DNA of 64,000 nt from Callipepla californica brunnescens (GCA_023055505.1 JALIRH010000001.1:10418467-10482466); one strand, 5' to 3'. Positions 36,386 to 50,700 are shown, counted from the first letter of the stretch. Made by a program: numbers and translations. The notes: generated by a model not told the origin, from the letters alone.

Positions 36386-38382
36386 AAGGTAACTTAGAAG
36401 CTCTTTCTTCTTTTATTTTCTTTTACCTCAATTTTTTTTTTTTTAAACATAGAAAGAAGAAACTACCATAAGACTAAGCAAGAGCAATATGCTTTAAATT
36501 TATAGGATTCATTCTGCTCCTCGGGAAAATCCTATTAAATTATATGGTTTTGAACTCAGAGACCTGAAATTAAAATACCACTTTACTGCTCTTACACGTT
36601 ATAGGTAGTTGCTTATCTTAAATAAGTCATTGTTATGCATATGATATTCATGTAATCTGAAATAAATTCATTAATTATAACCGTGAAGCATATATAAGTT
36701 TGAGAGATCTGTGATCTTTCTTTTACACAGAACATTTTATCATTTTTTCCTACTCACTATTTTTCTGTTTGTAGTAGTGTAATTCAGAACTGAATCTATA
36801 GCATTCTGCTGCATTTTAAAAACAGATGAAATAGCAAAATATGCATTCTCTGACCAATATCAAGCACACATAGAGAGGGTCCCTGTATACTCTTCAGATC
36901 TAGGATACAGGTGTGAAAATAGACTAGTTCATTGCTTCTGACTAGACTGAAATGTAAGGACATACTTTAGGTTCCAGAACATCAATGTGTTGTTGTTTTT
37001 TTTTAATTAATCACAAAAATTATTTAAAAAATAATTTAGAATGTATCAAAATCATACAATTATTAACAATAAGAAGAAAATATATTTATCTGGATCATAA
37101 AAAAATACCTCACTGCTGCTTCGGTTTTTTTTTAGATTTTGTATTGAAGTTTTTTCCTATTATTCTCATTGGACTTTATCGTTTGTACATTCTCTGACTT
37201 ATTTAGATCCAGTCTTTTCACTGTTCATAATGTTAATTCTGTCCCAGCTTGTTCCATTATGAAGTGAAAAAGATGTTGCATAGACAGAGTTGTACAGCCA
37301 AGCTCATTACTTCTGTTTATTTTGAGTGTGATCTTACACACTTGTTGTTACAGGTTAATGAAACAGAGAATAACCTGGATCCTTCATAAAACATATTTCA
37401 AAGGATACCATTTTTGAAATAAAGACTACAAACGTAAAGAAATGTATAGGGAAATAAATGAATTATGGGCACACTATTTCATGTCAAAGTTTGCTGTACT
37501 AAGGACTTCCCATAGACTACAGGAACTCCAACATCCCAGTATTCGTTGAAACCAAAACCAAAATGCAGCTTTGTTCCTAGTCTTTCTTGCTATAACCATG
37601 AAAGTGTGAGCAGCACCTGTAACCCAGAGTCATTGCAGAATGTGACCAAATATCTTCTTGAGACAGAATAAAATCTGAAATCACATATCTGAGAGCATTA
37701 AAAATCTTCATATGTCTAGCCAAAGCTTTGTGGAATCCACAGTCTCATATCTACAAATTGGGTCATTTCTTCCTAAGACAAAAGAATACAAGATTTAATT
37801 TTATTGTTTATTATAACCAATCACTTGTCATTTTGTTTTCTAGGCTTTGTTTGTTGTGTTTTTTGCTGTTTTTGTTTTTGTTTGTTTTTGTTTTTGTTTT
37901 TTAATGTGATTTGTTTGGGTTTTTGTTGTTTTTTTTTGTTGTTGTTGTTGTTGTTTGTCTGCCTGCTTGTTTTTCCTGCCTTTTTAGAACCTTTGTTCAG
38001 CTGTTTCTTACTCTGGGAATTACACAAAAGGGAGTTTAAGCAGATTTCATTCATGCTCACTGGACTGTTTTCTAGCATCTTTCTCAGTTACCTTCTTGTT
38101 ATACCATCTGGTTTCCAAAAAATATGCTACCTGATGTTTCTGTTGTAAATTTCAGTTTTCCCAGTCATATGAATTCAAGGATTTTCTCTACTTTTAAATC
38201 CTCAAGGGAGAAAGATATTTACCAAATACCACTCGGGACGCTTTATTACCACCCAGAGAAAATTCCTGAGCCCTCAGCTTTGAGCTAGCCAGAATAGTCC
38301 AGTCAAAGACTTACAGTCTGGTGTAGAGTGATCATCACCTCCACCACTGTCAGTGAAGCTGGCATACCTCAATTAAAGATGA
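36386..38382. other. AT-rich unassigned DNA, no gene seen
   Basis: No transposon or exon recognised. A T/G-rich simple-repeat tract at 37855-37960 gives long Phe/Cys/Leu-rich or Lys/Gln/Asn-rich frames on the two strands, which are artefacts. Confidence 0.5.
37855..37960. repeat. (TTTTTG)n / (TTG)n T/G-rich simple repeat
   Basis: Irregular GTTTTT units followed by a short TTTGGG-containing break and then (GTT)6 near 37938-37957. Virtually no A or C on the plus strand. Confidence 0.9.
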
Positions 38383-38990
38383 AGTCATAAAATTATAGAA
38401 TTTTAGAATGTCTTGAGTAGGAAGGGACCTCAGAGATCATGTAGTTCCAACCTCCTGCCTAGGGCAGGTTGCCATCCACCAGATCAGGCTGCCCAGGGCT
38501 CTTTCCAGCCTGTCCTTGAACACCTCTAGGGATGAGGCATCCACAACTTCTCTGGACAGCCTGTTCCAGCACCTCACCACTTTCTGAGTAAAGAATTTCT
38601 CTGTATTTCCCCACTTTTAGTTTAAAACTGTTTTCCCTCATCTCATCACTACTGGGCTGTGTAATGTCAGACTCCCTTCCATTTATAAGCTTCCTTTAAA
38701 TACTGGATTACCACAATGAGATTTTCCCACAGCCTTCTCTTCTCCGAGCTGTACAAGCCCAGCTCCCTCAGCCTTTCTTCATAAAAGGGGTGCTCCAGCC
38801 TTCTGAACTTCTTCATGGCCCTCTTGCACCCACTCAAACAGCTCAGGATCTTTCTTGCGTTGGGGTCCTGGACATGGACACAGTACTCCAGATGGGATCT
38901 CACAAGAGCAGAGCACAGAGTGGACAATCACTCCACACGCCTTGCTGGCCACTCCTCTTCTGATGTGAGACAAGATAAAGTTGGCAAACT
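38383..38990 (-). mobile_element. CR1 LINE 3'-end fragment
   Basis: Well-conserved reverse-complement CR1 3' end: ATTATAGAATTTTAGAATG, GGAAGGGACCTCAGAGATCATG and GTTCCAACCTCCTGCC near 38440, then CTGCCCAGGGC, GATGAGGCATCCACAACTTCTCTGG and AGCCCAGCTCCCTCAGCC. Minus-strand frames (38927 to 38667) encode the degenerate ORF2 C-terminus STLCSALVRSHLEYCVHVQ and [16 protein letters not shown]. 5'-truncated in the standard way. Confidence 0.92.
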
Positions 38991-41264
38991 TTCACAATCT
39001 CTGACAAATGTTTTAAATAAATGGTATTGTACAGCATACACCTGCATATGAAGCTGGAGGAAATCCGTCAGGATACAATTGTTGATTAATTGTTGATTAA
39101 TCAGTCAGCCCTACAATTGTTGATTAAAATGAAAATCAATATTGTTATTTTTCACTTCAAAATATTACTGGATAAACAAAACTTATGCTCAGATCCTCCC
39201 AAATCTCTTGCACATTTGAGGGGTGTGTTTTTCACTTCTAACTTCCTCTCACGTTCCTATACCTTGGAATAGCTAGAACAACTCATTAGTAGGGGACATT
39301 TTGAATAACCTTTCTGTGACTATCAATATGATTATTTGTCTAAACTTTACAATTTTATTACTAGTTGAAGAATGTGGTTTGGATCTGACCTAACTCCTGA
39401 TTCATTCAATATATTTTATTAGATTATACTAAAGAATTACTTTTCTTTTGTTTAACTGCTTTTAACTTCATTCATAACTTCTTTCAAATGTGTCAAATTT
39501 ATTTCAACTTTATCTTTTCAAACAGGTTTTTGCACTGAGCATTTAAATTATATGGAACAATCACATATAAAGACAGCCAAGCATACAAATTCAGTTGATG
39601 GCTCTCAAAATTCATATGAAAGAAAATACAAACAACCATGTACCTGTAAATAGTGCTACCTAATATGCTACAGTAGATTGAAGATTCAGAGGCTTTGGCC
39701 CATATAATTTTATCCTATTTCTCTCCACAGGAGGATTAGTAAGGTGGATATTTCAAAGTAATGTAAAGAAAAACAATGATGTAATTCAAAAAGCTAGACT
39801 TCAAACAGCTCAAATTAACTCCTTTCCCAAACAGCAGGGTGTGTGCTATTATCTCTGCTTATCTCATTTTTTATGGAAGAATAGTTTTCATGAGAATTCA
39901 AGCAGATTATACATTACAAATAGAACTGCTATCCACATGCATTTTGCAAAGCATTTTCACTCAGAATGTAAAAATATTGAGCAGGACAAATAAATCAGAT
40001 TCATTCTTCAGCTGGAAGTTGCAGAGAGAAAACTCTGTTAAAATCATTTTTTACTTTATGAAAAATAGTTGCACTGAAATCTCTGTGAAAATTCCACTGA
40101 TGGACTATTTCTCAAGGGCTCATCTGGAGCCCAGCCCTTGTGACCATTCATCCATTTGAAGCAGAAAAAATAAACAGAACAAAATATCGTACTCATTAGT
40201 AAACTAAAACTCATGAACTCACATCAAAATATAGTACCTTCCTAATATTCATTCTGTTTAACAATAATGCAAACTTATCCAAGTTCTGATTTTCTACCTT
40301 CCCATGTCTTAATCAAATGCTTAAAAATGAGCATCTGCAGAGCAGAAATTGTTTATGCCAAAGTACTGCAGCTTCAGCATAGGAGTAAAATCTTAATCAA
40401 TATGGATATATGAAAGGTTGTATCTGAAATGTACTCATGTACTTCTCATTTTTACATGGATTGCATGTTCCTGCTAGATGCAAGGAGTGGTGGAAGTACT
40501 TGGCAGTGCTCTCTGCTTCAGAATAACGGGAAACTTTGTCTTCTACCTCTGAAATATGATCTGTCCCAGAGCTTGACAATTTGCCTTTTTATAGAAGTCA
40601 CTGAAAATAAAAAACTGTTTTCAAAATACTTTCAGCACTACCGTTAATAACATTTGTATCATCAATATACCACTTTAAGTTTTAATGTGAAATTCATCTT
40701 CATGTAGTTCTAAGGCAGGAATGTGACCATTGTGTGACTAGAGAAAATAACATTTAAAAATAAAATCCAAGTAATTTTCTCATTTTTAACAAATAATGTA
40801 CTTTGCTTTTTCCCCAAGAAAATACAAATCTTGTTATGACAAATAATTGCCATTGCAATTTTGTGAATAATAATCTTTTTTTATTATTATTTTATTTTTT
40901 GTCAGGAGAAAATATAAATCTTATTAATAATTTTTAAGATATTATATGCATTTTTTGAAAACTAATGACTTTTTTCTTTTCAGTAAATTTTTCCGGACTA
41001 CACATTTTCAGTTAAGCAGCATTTTGAAATGAAAAATGTTTGGAGCCACACTATGAATTTTTAGCACTGCATTTTTTTATTCTTCTACTCTGTAGTTTTG
41101 TTTTAGGCAGGACTAATCACCATTCTCCTTTGTTAAACTGCCTTTGCAAAATTCAGCTATATACTTATCATTAATTTATTTTCCAACTTCAGTATAACAA
41201 AGTAGAATCCTGTTTTAAAATTATTAGGTATAGATTTTACCAACATAGTACATTACCATCTTGA
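38991..41264. other. AT-rich unassigned DNA, no gene seen
   Basis: No transposon or exon recognised in 2.3 kb. Near 39076-39127 the unit ATTGTTGATTA occurs three times, twice in tandem and once after a 14-bp spacer. Confidence 0.5.
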
Positions 41265-41380
41265 TAATCACAGAATCACAGAATTTTAGGGGTTGGAAGG
41301 GACCTCTATAGATCACTGAGTCGAACTCCCCTGACAAAGCAGGCTCCCTAGACCAGGATGCACTTGCGGTTAAAGAGGCA
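41265..41380 (-). mobile_element. Short CR1 3'-tail fragment
   Basis: AATCACAGAATCACAGAATTTTAGGGGTTGG and GAAGGGACCTCTATAGATCACTGAG near 41269-41320, followed by GGCTCCCTAGACCAGG. This is the reverse complement of the CR1 3' terminus with the terminal 8-bp-type repeats. Only about 115 bp survive. Confidence 0.85.
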
Positions 41381-44300
41381 AATTAGTAGGTAAGGGAAAA
41401 AAATGAAACAAAAAAACCAAACAACTGCTTGTGAACAATCTTCCTAAAAATTCTGAATAAGGATTTTTTTCTTCTTCCTGATCCTTCTAGAGCCCCCTAG
41501 CTCCCAATTTATTCCAAATCTCTTGCTGAAAAACCTGTGGCTATTTAACAAACAATTTCTTTTCACATCGAACTTATGATTCTGTTATAAAAACACAGTA
41601 CAAAAGTCTGAATCTTCCTCTTGACAAGAATTTGAAGTTTTGTGGTATTTGTGCTGTCTTTGTTTGTGAAATTAAATGTTACTGATCCTTCAGGCTGAAA
41701 ACAAGCAAAGAAACAAAATAATTTAAAAAACACACAAAAACTCTTGTGAGAATTTCACTTCTGGCAGCTAATATTTTTTGCATGAAGACTGGATACTTTA
41801 TTCATAAAGGAAAAACCCAGATTCAGTAAACCACTGTAACATCATTAGGACATCGGGGGCCAGCAATTGGAAACAGGGGCTTAGACACACACACATATGT
41901 GTGCATGCACTGTTGAGTGTTATATTCAGACTGCACCAATAAAAGCTCTCTATTTCTGCTACATTTGCACATAGCAATATCAGTTAATAACCTCCTATAA
42001 CTGCATGAACTGAACTGAATTTTGTTGTTTAGTCTTACTTTTCAGATTTCAGCTGGATGCATCTGAATCTTGTTTGAGTTAAACCTAGTCATTTTTTCAT
42101 GAAACAGGCAGAGAAACCTTATGCAAGCAAAAACTCTTATGTTTATCTCCCCCAGGCTATTCAATTAAATTTCTTCATTCTCAAAATCACCCAACACATA
42201 ATTATTTCCTAAATGTGAAGGGGAGGAGGTGAACTTCATTTGAGCAGAAAGACTTGAATTTTCATCTTCATCCAGAAGCCTCCTGATTTTCTGAAACCTT
42301 TCTGCAAACCCTCCCAACTCCCACACCTCCTCCTAGACACATAGCATTTCTCATCTGACTTTTTACTGTACCCTTGTGTTCAAGTTCTTAGGTTAAATTT
42401 CCTTAGCACAGGAATACAGAACACCTCACAACTTTACTAAAGGAAAATAGTGAGACTGACAAAAAGAGGTGGACCATCACCAAGGAGAAACCTGCTCGAG
42501 GGAAATAGGAGCAGAGTGGAGTTGAACCCTGAGAACAGGCAGTTACTCTGAGCTGAATTTTATGCAGTGACTGCAGTGAGGAGAGAGCTTCCTCTAGCTA
42601 TGAAGGAGATCTTCATTGCATTATTTGGCAGCTTTCTGCCAATAACAGCTTCCCTATTGGACTCCTCTTACTGCCTACGCAGTATTTTGCTCTTCAGGCC
42701 TTAAAAGATACATTTAAAATGTTTCTGAGTTCACTGAAGATCTGGTTCTTTGCTTTGAGAGATGCTTATTTTAAGAATAAGCATAATGTAAAAATAAAAA
42801 AAAGAAAGGTTAGTGTACTTAGTATTACTGGGTGGAAATTTAAAAAAAAAATCACTCCTACCTATGCACACAAGTCACATTAGAGTGATAGTGTTAAGTC
42901 TGCTGATGCCCCTAACCTTCAAAGTATACTTATTTTGGGTTAGATACACCTTTTTTGTGCACGTATCCTGGTTCCTTTCTTGAAATTCTTCTGAGTTCCT
43001 CTTCTAATGAACTTTTTTCCTCAGTAGCACTGACTGCTTACTTCCATGTTGTTTATTGAATTTACTGCATAATAAATATGGCAATCAAAATAATCAAACA
43101 AGAAAAACAGGAGGAAAAGGAACACTGATACATGTCAAGGAAAGCAGCACCACACTATTTCTCCTTTGTCAAGGAATGATTTTTCATCAAGCTTTCTCAG
43201 CTACATAAGTGGAATCACTTACTGTAGGCAAAATTTAGGTTTAAGAAAACAGCCTAAACATTTTACAGATGTATTAAATGTGAAATCATTATCATTTAAA
43301 CCTGGGTCAGAAAACATACCATTCGAGTAATGAAATAAAATGTCGACCATTGTAAATAAAACAAATTTCTTGAGGTGGCAAAAGCTAGAAACCACTACCT
43401 CCTTTCAGGTTTTTAAAGAAATATCTAACATTAAGTTTTTCTTCCTGTTATTCCTAGAATTTCATGTCTTATTTGTTCTCAGTGTTTCATTTCTCACTTT
43501 CTATCTGGACTGCTGTATTCAAACAAGGTCTTCAAATTTATCAATAGATTTTCTGAAAGGATAACATCCCTATATCAAGTGCATATAGAAATGAATTCAA
43601 ATGGGCTTAGACAATTCAGATTAGAATGTAATTTACAACCAATTGAATGTCATTTTAAACTGAGTTCTCTGGTCAAAATAAACAGCAGTAAAATCATAGC
43701 ATATTATTTTTCGATGTATAGAAAAATATCTATGTTATTCAATACATATATTTATATTTGTAGAAACATAGCTAATATCATTCCAAGGTGGTAAAGATTT
43801 TACAGTTTTTTAAAAAAACAGTTATCATGGAATCTGTGTTCAAGAAAGTTCATTGCTAAGTATTCTAATATGGATGTTCTTCTTCACTTCTGACAAGCAT
43901 TAAATTCACAAAATAAGACACAGATAACTTCTTGATTGAGATTTAGGAAACATTAAGAATAAGACCTGTGCATTCACAGAACATTGCATTGAAGATAATC
44001 TTAAAATGTATCCCTATTTGTTATACATGCATTCAGTACATCTCATTTCCTTTCTTGTGAATTCATATGGCAGGTACGACCCATCTATTTAAACACAGGT
44101 TGTTATTATCCGGAATCAAAAATAAAAATATAACTTTAAGTTACGTATTCATATTATTTTGGCTGCTAGACTTTCTTATGGGGAAATATGTGCAAATATA
44201 TCCACTTTATGGCTAGCATGTAGAGAAATTGCATTAGCTCTAACTGAAATGTGAGTTGTAGTTTCTGGTAACAGCACTAGGATTGCTGTGGAGTCACATA

Positions 44301-45077
44301 TCTTAGTAAGAAATGTAATTTGAGGAAAAGCCTATGTGAAAGATAAAAATACAGCTTTTTATTGTCCAGTATTGGTAAAAATATAAGCAAACTCACATTT
44401 CAAGACTCATTTTATGTTCCATTTAAAATATTTTATTGTGTGTGTGCATGTGAGAACTAGGAATACAGGTAAGAATTCTCCCTCCTGTGAAGCATTTTGC
44501 CATAATCTGCTGAGGAATTTATGTTGTCAGTGACAGAGGACATTGTGAAAAAAAAAGCAATCTGTAGATAGGAATTCAACAAAGATTAGGTTCCATTGAT
44601 GTGTCGATTCTGTGTAACATACCTGACTCTCAGGGTACCACATGAAAACATGTGCTAACACTCTTTTTTTATTGAGTAGTACAGTTGCTGGACTTTCCTC
44701 CTCTGACCACTTAACATCTTAGAGGAGAGAAGGGACCTGGAACTGCTAGCATTTTCCTGTGAGAGGCATGGCCACTTCATAGGTATTGAGATATTTTGAA
44801 ATAAACAGACCTCTGCTGCAAGCTTGGGCTGCCATGCTGTCAGGAATACCACATTCAGAAACAAACAAACAAATGGGGTCAAGTGAGAGATGTAGGAACA
44901 CTGGTATGCTGTGTACTCCAGAAGCTGAAACTAAGGATCTTTAAGTGTTAAATGTTCTCTTGAGCATCAAGGCAAAAATGTCTTTCTGAAGGTTCTGCCA
45001 ATACTGTAATAGATTCTTAGATGCCAAATTCAGAGCATACTGGAAAAAATATTGACTGAGAAGTTTTGCTCTGTAAT
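41381..45077. other. Unassigned DNA, no gene seen
   Basis: 3.7 kb with no recognised transposon or exon. A short CA/TG run sits at 41886-41906. Several short AT-rich open frames show no domain, signal or splice context that would support a gene. Confidence 0.55.
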
Positions 45078-45130
45078 AAAATCATGGAAACATGTGAGTT
45101 GGAAAAGATCCTTAAGATGATCAGAATAAT
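45078..45130 (-). mobile_element. Possible CR1 3'-tail remnant
   Basis: AAATCATGGAAACATGTGAGTTGGAAAAGATCC followed by TTAAGATGATCAG resembles the reverse-complement CR1 3' tail. Only about 50 bp match, and similarity stops afterwards. Confidence 0.4.
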
Positions 45131-45686
45131 GTGATCTTCTAACAAAGATGTTGGAGCTGAAAATTTCATGTTAGAGTAAGCATATGCATGGAAGATTCTG
45201 TTGATAAATTCCCGAGTCCAGCCTCCAAAATCAGTTCTTAGTATCTTTCACTTGGCTTTGGTTTCACAATGACTCCTTGACAAATCCTGTCTTAATATTT
45301 CATTGTCCTGAAAATCAAAAAGCATGTTTGCGATTCAGAATTATTCTGCCAAGTAGTCAAGTTAGATTTACTAGCAAGTACAACCAGAGTTCTGACATCT
45401 ACCTATGATGAGAACCATAGGTCTGATCCAGCTCCTGGAGAGACCCACAGTGCATGTTTTTGTGTGTGAGAAATTTCACAGTATGTTTTTATTATTAGCT
45501 AGCAGGTAAGAGCAGGATGAAGCTGTTTGTATCACTAATGATTATGAGTACCATATTTGAGGTTGCAGTACCCATGCTGGGCTGCTGATAGTGTCTGTAT
45601 ATAGCTTCTCTTAACATATATTCATACATCTTTTTTATTTGGTAATTAAATACTATGTATCACTAGTATTAATTACTCTCATAATC

Positions 45687-46077
45687 TTTCCTGGTTTCAG
45701 CTGGGACAGAGTTGATTTTCTTCATAATGTCTAGTATGATGCTACATATGGTGCTTTAGAAGAAAGCAGTGTTGGTAATAAGCTGATGTTTTTGCTGTTA
45801 CTTAGCAATGCTGCATAGAGTCAAGGACAATTAAGCATCACATACCATCCTGCCAGCAAGGGGACTGAGGGGGCACAAAGAAGCTGGTGCAGACACAACC
45901 AGGATGACATCATGTAAAAAAAGAGAAAAAACAACTGAGGAAAGTTGGCCAGGGATGGCAGCCACTGCTTCTCTTTTTTCTTTTATTTTTTCCTATTATC
46001 TCCCCCATTTCTCTGGGAGGAAAGAGTAAGCAAAGTGCTTTGTGACATTTATCTGCTTCCTAGGTTAAATCATAACA
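45687..46077 (+). mobile_element. ERVL-type LTR, internally deleted
   Basis: CCTGGTTTCAGCTGGGACAG at 45690 and AGGTTAAATCATAACA ending near 46077 mark the two LTR ends. Between them come GCATAGAGTCAAGG, GAAGCTGGTGCAGACACAACC and GGAAAGTTGGCCAGGGATGGC. These are the complements of segments in the 3577-4114 and 16821-18665 copies. At 391 bp it is shorter than the 538-bp solo copy, and a segment in the second half is gone. I saw no TSD. Confidence 0.78.
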
Positions 46078-47220
46078 ACATGAACCGCATTCTGTGCTTT
46101 TGTTTTCAAGGATTTTGCTATACAAAAGCAAATAACTTAATTCATTTCAACAAAAGAAAAGTGGTGATTTGAAAGTTTTTTCAGATTGTTCTAACAGCAG
46201 GCAAATATAACCTCTAATCTTTACAAATGAAAAAATTGCTGCATAGCTCTATCCATCTCCCAGCTGCTGATGAGTTTTAATCTGTCATTCTATTGATCTA
46301 CCACTTAGGTACGACAAGTTTTTTGACAAAACACAAAAAAAAATTTGAAAAAGAGAGACAATTATAGACTGTTAAAATGGGTCTTCCTGGAGTGTGTAAA
46401 CCAAGTACAAATCAGTTACAAATTTTCTGCTTGAATATCACAAAACATGGCTTGATTAAGGACATTTTACTGAAGAATCCAATAAGTTTAATTTAGCTCA
46501 GAAGAGATAGAGGAAGAAAACACTCACTGTGGTAAATTGTTCAGTATTTACTTTGCACTGAGGAACAAGAAGTCACAAATTTTAGAGTGGAAATATGAAC
46601 GGCTTAACAGTGAAAAATGTTCAGCTCCAGCATCATTCTTTTGCCCAGGTCTACTTACACAAGAGAATAGTAAACATTTTTACCTTGATTTCTGAGAATA
46701 CGTAAGGTATCTAATATACACCTATCTCAGGGTACTTGTTCCTTGATATTTTTGTCTGATACTCCTCAATTGGGTTAAAAAGGAAAAAAACTCAATAGAA
46801 GATGTCATGAGAAGATAAGGAAATAACATATTGTTATTTCTAAACAATCAAATGTCTCTTAAAGTTCAAATACTTTCACCCTCAGTTGTACTTTCATTAT
46901 TACATAGGCTCAAGTAGAAGACAAAGTAAGAAGAGGAGTCAAAGTGGAGGCCGTTAGAAGGAAAGAAAACATTGAGTAGGAAAGGAAGAATATTTCTCAA
47001 TTTGGGACAGGGCTAGAACTCGGTGTGGGAAGTTCAGGTTGGAATTGGAAAGCCATTGTTACTCAAAGAGGAAATCTGTAGAAGAATGCCCAAGTTCTCT
47101 TCTGATCCAGGTGAGCTTTTTTAGATCTTACCTCCTGATCCTTGTTGCTTCTCTGCTGGAGACTACTGCCTCCCTCTTTTTTACACTGAAATTGGGCAGC
47201 TGAATAGCTGTATGACTTCT
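46078..47220. other. Unassigned DNA, no gene seen
   Basis: 1.1 kb between two LTRs of different families. No gag, pol or env similarity was seen, so the two LTRs do not bound one provirus. Confidence 0.55.
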
Positions 47221-47759
47221 TGTCATGTTTCCATCCCAGTTTGGCCTAGTTCCATGACTAATGGGGTAGAGGGACTCATGGACCTATGCCCCAGGTAGGT
47301 GGAAATGGGGAGAGGGAAAAGGTGGATATATGAGCCTAGAAACAAAAGAGCAGTAACAAGCTAAGGGAGAAAACTAATTTACTAAATACGATAGCGGAAT
47401 GCAAAGTAATACAATATAATACAATAAATTGGAATTGAAGCTAACAAAACAATTAAATGAGAGAAAATGTATCCAAAACCAAAAGCTTTACTCTAATGCT
47501 GTAGGTGAGATGGCTAGGGAGCTTACATCACAGAGATGAGCAGAAAGGGAAGTAAAGTCTCGTGACTCCATCAGTTTCATCTTCCCCTCTGAATAGAAAA
47601 TGGAAACAGAATAATGAAGTCTTCTGGAATCTGTAGTACACTTTTCCGAGATTGGTGCTGTAGCATTAACTCTTTAAATCCAGGTGCACTTCATGTTATT
47701 GAATTATAATGCACACATTATGATGTGGAATACCAATTACAAATCATAAAACAGTAACA
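47221..47759 (-). mobile_element. Solo LTR, tRNA-Lys-primed ERV family
   Basis: Reverse-complement copy of the family at 7570-8224 and 17895-18458. Shared segments include GAGAAAACTAATTTACTAAATA near 47370, GCAAAGTAATACAATATAATACAAT near 47402, GTAGCATTAACTCTTTAA near 47661 and TGATGTGGAATACCAATTAC near 47721. On the minus strand it starts TGTTACTG (47759) and ends near TGACA (47221). Flanks CTTCT (47216-47220) and GTTCT (47760-47764) form a possible 5-bp TSD with one mismatch. No PBS or gag adjoins it, so it is solo. Confidence 0.82.
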
Positions 47760-47764
47760 GTTCT

Positions 47765-50700
47765 GTGAGCAATGGGAAAATTCAGCCAAGTAAATGCTTA
47801 TGGTCTTCATGAGCAGTTTAATTGGAAGTAGTAAGATGCAGCCCCATGGGCCCACTAGCATGTCTCACACAAATGGGGAATAATTCTCAGGGATATAGGG
47901 AGCAATGATTACCTTTCAATCGCACAGTTAATTTCAAGATCAACCTGTGCTCCTGGAACAACTGGCCAAATGACCAGCCACAGCGCTGGCACTTCCTAGC
48001 CAGAGAATACTTACTTTTTAAGTTAATAATTAAACTATAAAATTTTGAAAGAGATGAGGGTATGCTCTGAATATTAGACTTGGGAGTCTAAAAATCTATC
48101 TCAGTGATTGTTGTCTAACATGCACAACGTGTTCATTCAAATTATCATTTATGTGTGAAGAAAATTTACTTATATGAGTGAAGTCAGTAAATTATTGTTA
48201 ATGTAACAAATCTTCATAGTCTGATTCTAGAATCAAAATTAATTTATATAGAAGGAAAAAAATGAATAATAATGATGGCAGAATACTTTGAAAAGTCACA
48301 ACACTAGGAAAAATAAAAATTAAATTTAGATCCACACACTTCCTAACTTCAGACTCTTTTCCTCATGTTATGCTCACAGTTCTACTGCTCCTCTGGATCA
48401 TAAGGTTGATGATGATGGTGGGTGTTGTTCCAAAAAATTGTCAGCATTTGAACCTTTGTTGAGATTGACATGTTAATGTTGATGGTTTCTTCTGCTGCTC
48501 TTTTCATGTATTTATTTTTTTCCTAATTCTTCCACTTAGGTTCATTTATATATTTGCTAATATTCTACATCTTCTTCACTATTATTCACCTGTATTTCTT
48601 TATGTAACATCACTGAGTTGCAATCATTACTATCTCATTCTATCTAGGACAACACCTTGTTATGACTAATCTATATGGAGCCACCATTGTTTAAAAAATA
48701 AATTAATATAAATCACATTGAATTATATCAAATATAAGTTAGAAAGTTATATACGGACACTTGGACAATTAGAATGCTCTCGTAGCTAAGCTGAGGAAAA
48801 CAAACTGTAGGTGGATTAGTTGAAGTGAGGCAGAGCAGGCCTGGTAAACCTGAGTCCTGAGACCTTGCAGACTCAGTATGAAGTTTAGGCAATAGTAATA
48901 ATATATTACAAAACTGTACTATCATGATTGTGATAACAAAAGTATTTTGAAAAAGAAGTGAAATGTTATATAATTTTGAAATTACAGGGAATTCATTATT
49001 ATTGCTATTAGAGGGAAATTATAAAGGCAAAATATACTTTGATACTTGGTCTCACGTAAAATTACTTCTCTTGTAGAAGTTATTTACCATTCTTCAAACT
49101 AATCTACATCTCTTCTTCTTTATCACAGCTTTTGTCCCTACAGTTTTCATAGATGTTATTTTTTAATTTGATCAGACTATCACAGTCTGTGAAGAAATAA
49201 AAGGTACTCTTACAATGTAATAATACGGGAAAACAATACAATTCTGTTCAGAGATGGGTTTATTTTTTGAACAGAAAGTACCACTTTTTTGGAACCATAT
49301 TTATGCTTCAGGGTATTTGCTAATGCTCTAGAACTAATCTTCCAGCATTTCAGGAAAAGAAATCTTTGTTATTTTATATCAGGTCAATTCCCACAGTGGG
49401 GAGTAGACTGGAACTGACCTCTGCACAAAGCACACATAAAATATGATATTCTTCACTCTAGATTGGTATGTGAATCATAATAATCACTGTGTCAGATTCC
49501 AATGTAACTGTCAATAGATCCCTCCTTTGTAATCAAATTTCCCTGTGCTACAGAAACCTGTAATCTATTCTGCTTATGCTATCACTTTTAAATCCTAATT
49601 AATATTTAGATTCACATTTAATTGAATCCAGTAATGGCTGTCTATATGTTAATTTGTTTGTAGTTGCAGGCCATCTGTTGTGGTGTAAGAGCTTCCCAGC
49701 TGCATTTAATAATTTACAGACAAGTGGACTTTCTTTCACATTTAAATTCCTATTTATTTGTTTTAGTTCATATAATGAAGCAACTGAGATGCAACTTTAC
49801 TTTTTGCAGTGTAAATACTTAGTTCCATAATTAATTGAATAATAGTTAATATGGGAAATTCAATCTCCATATTATTTCTCTGATTATTATGTTATTAAAC
49901 ACTTTGTTATTGCACAATTACCAGCCAATTTTGTGATCTAGATTAAATGAGCTTCATAGACTTTTATAGCTTTAACAAATGTTTTAATGATAACATTTCA
50001 AAGGAATTGAACAGGCAGAGGAGATGCTTTTCATTTTTTTGGATACCTCCAAGTAATATAGAACATAATCATACTTTACAAGTGTCCTCCACTTCTTTCA
50101 GTTACTATATGTTTACCTATTAAATAAAAAAACTTGGGGGAGAGAAGGCAACCATGCAAAAAGTAAATACAGTTTTAGTTTCTGGTTCACTGAAACAGTA
50201 TTAGATACAGTGCAGATAGTTTAAAAAAATATAATAAAAAAAAAAGAGGAAAACAAATCTCAAAATCTGTTGTTTTTAACATAGGACCTAAACCTTATTT
50301 TATTCCATCTTACTTTTATTTGTATTAGCCATTACATCTGGGTGTGTACTTCAGACAGTTTGATGTCCATGGACCAGAAGATACTGGAACAAGAACACAA
50401 ACCACCAGATGCCTTTTTTCTTTCATATTAAAGAAATTTGAATGTATTACTGTGCAGGAATTACTAAATTATCTGTATAGATGTTGGTTTAAAAGATCAG
50501 GAACTGATATCTCAGGGCATGATTGTAAGTGCTTAGATCCTAAGAAATGAATAGATCTCTTGTTCATGAATGGGGTTTGTCACTCTCGCAGGGTTTCCCT
50601 CTCTTTTCTTTCTCTTTGTGCAATAACTCAAGGTAAATTAAGGTAATTAAGGATGCTATATTACTTAAGTACCTAACGGGATCAGATGGACATAATATGT

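Noticed and set aside
37804..38148. 114-codon hydrophobic frame resembling a membrane protein
   Set aside because: Its hydrophobic part is the T/G simple repeat. No splice or promoter context supports it.
45687..47759. One provirus bounded by two LTRs
   Set aside because: The two LTRs belong to different families with opposite orientations, and no retroviral coding lies between them.
50344..50550. 68-codon frame as a possible exon
   Set aside because: No recognisable domain and no clear splice sites. This length is expected by chance in 64 kb.
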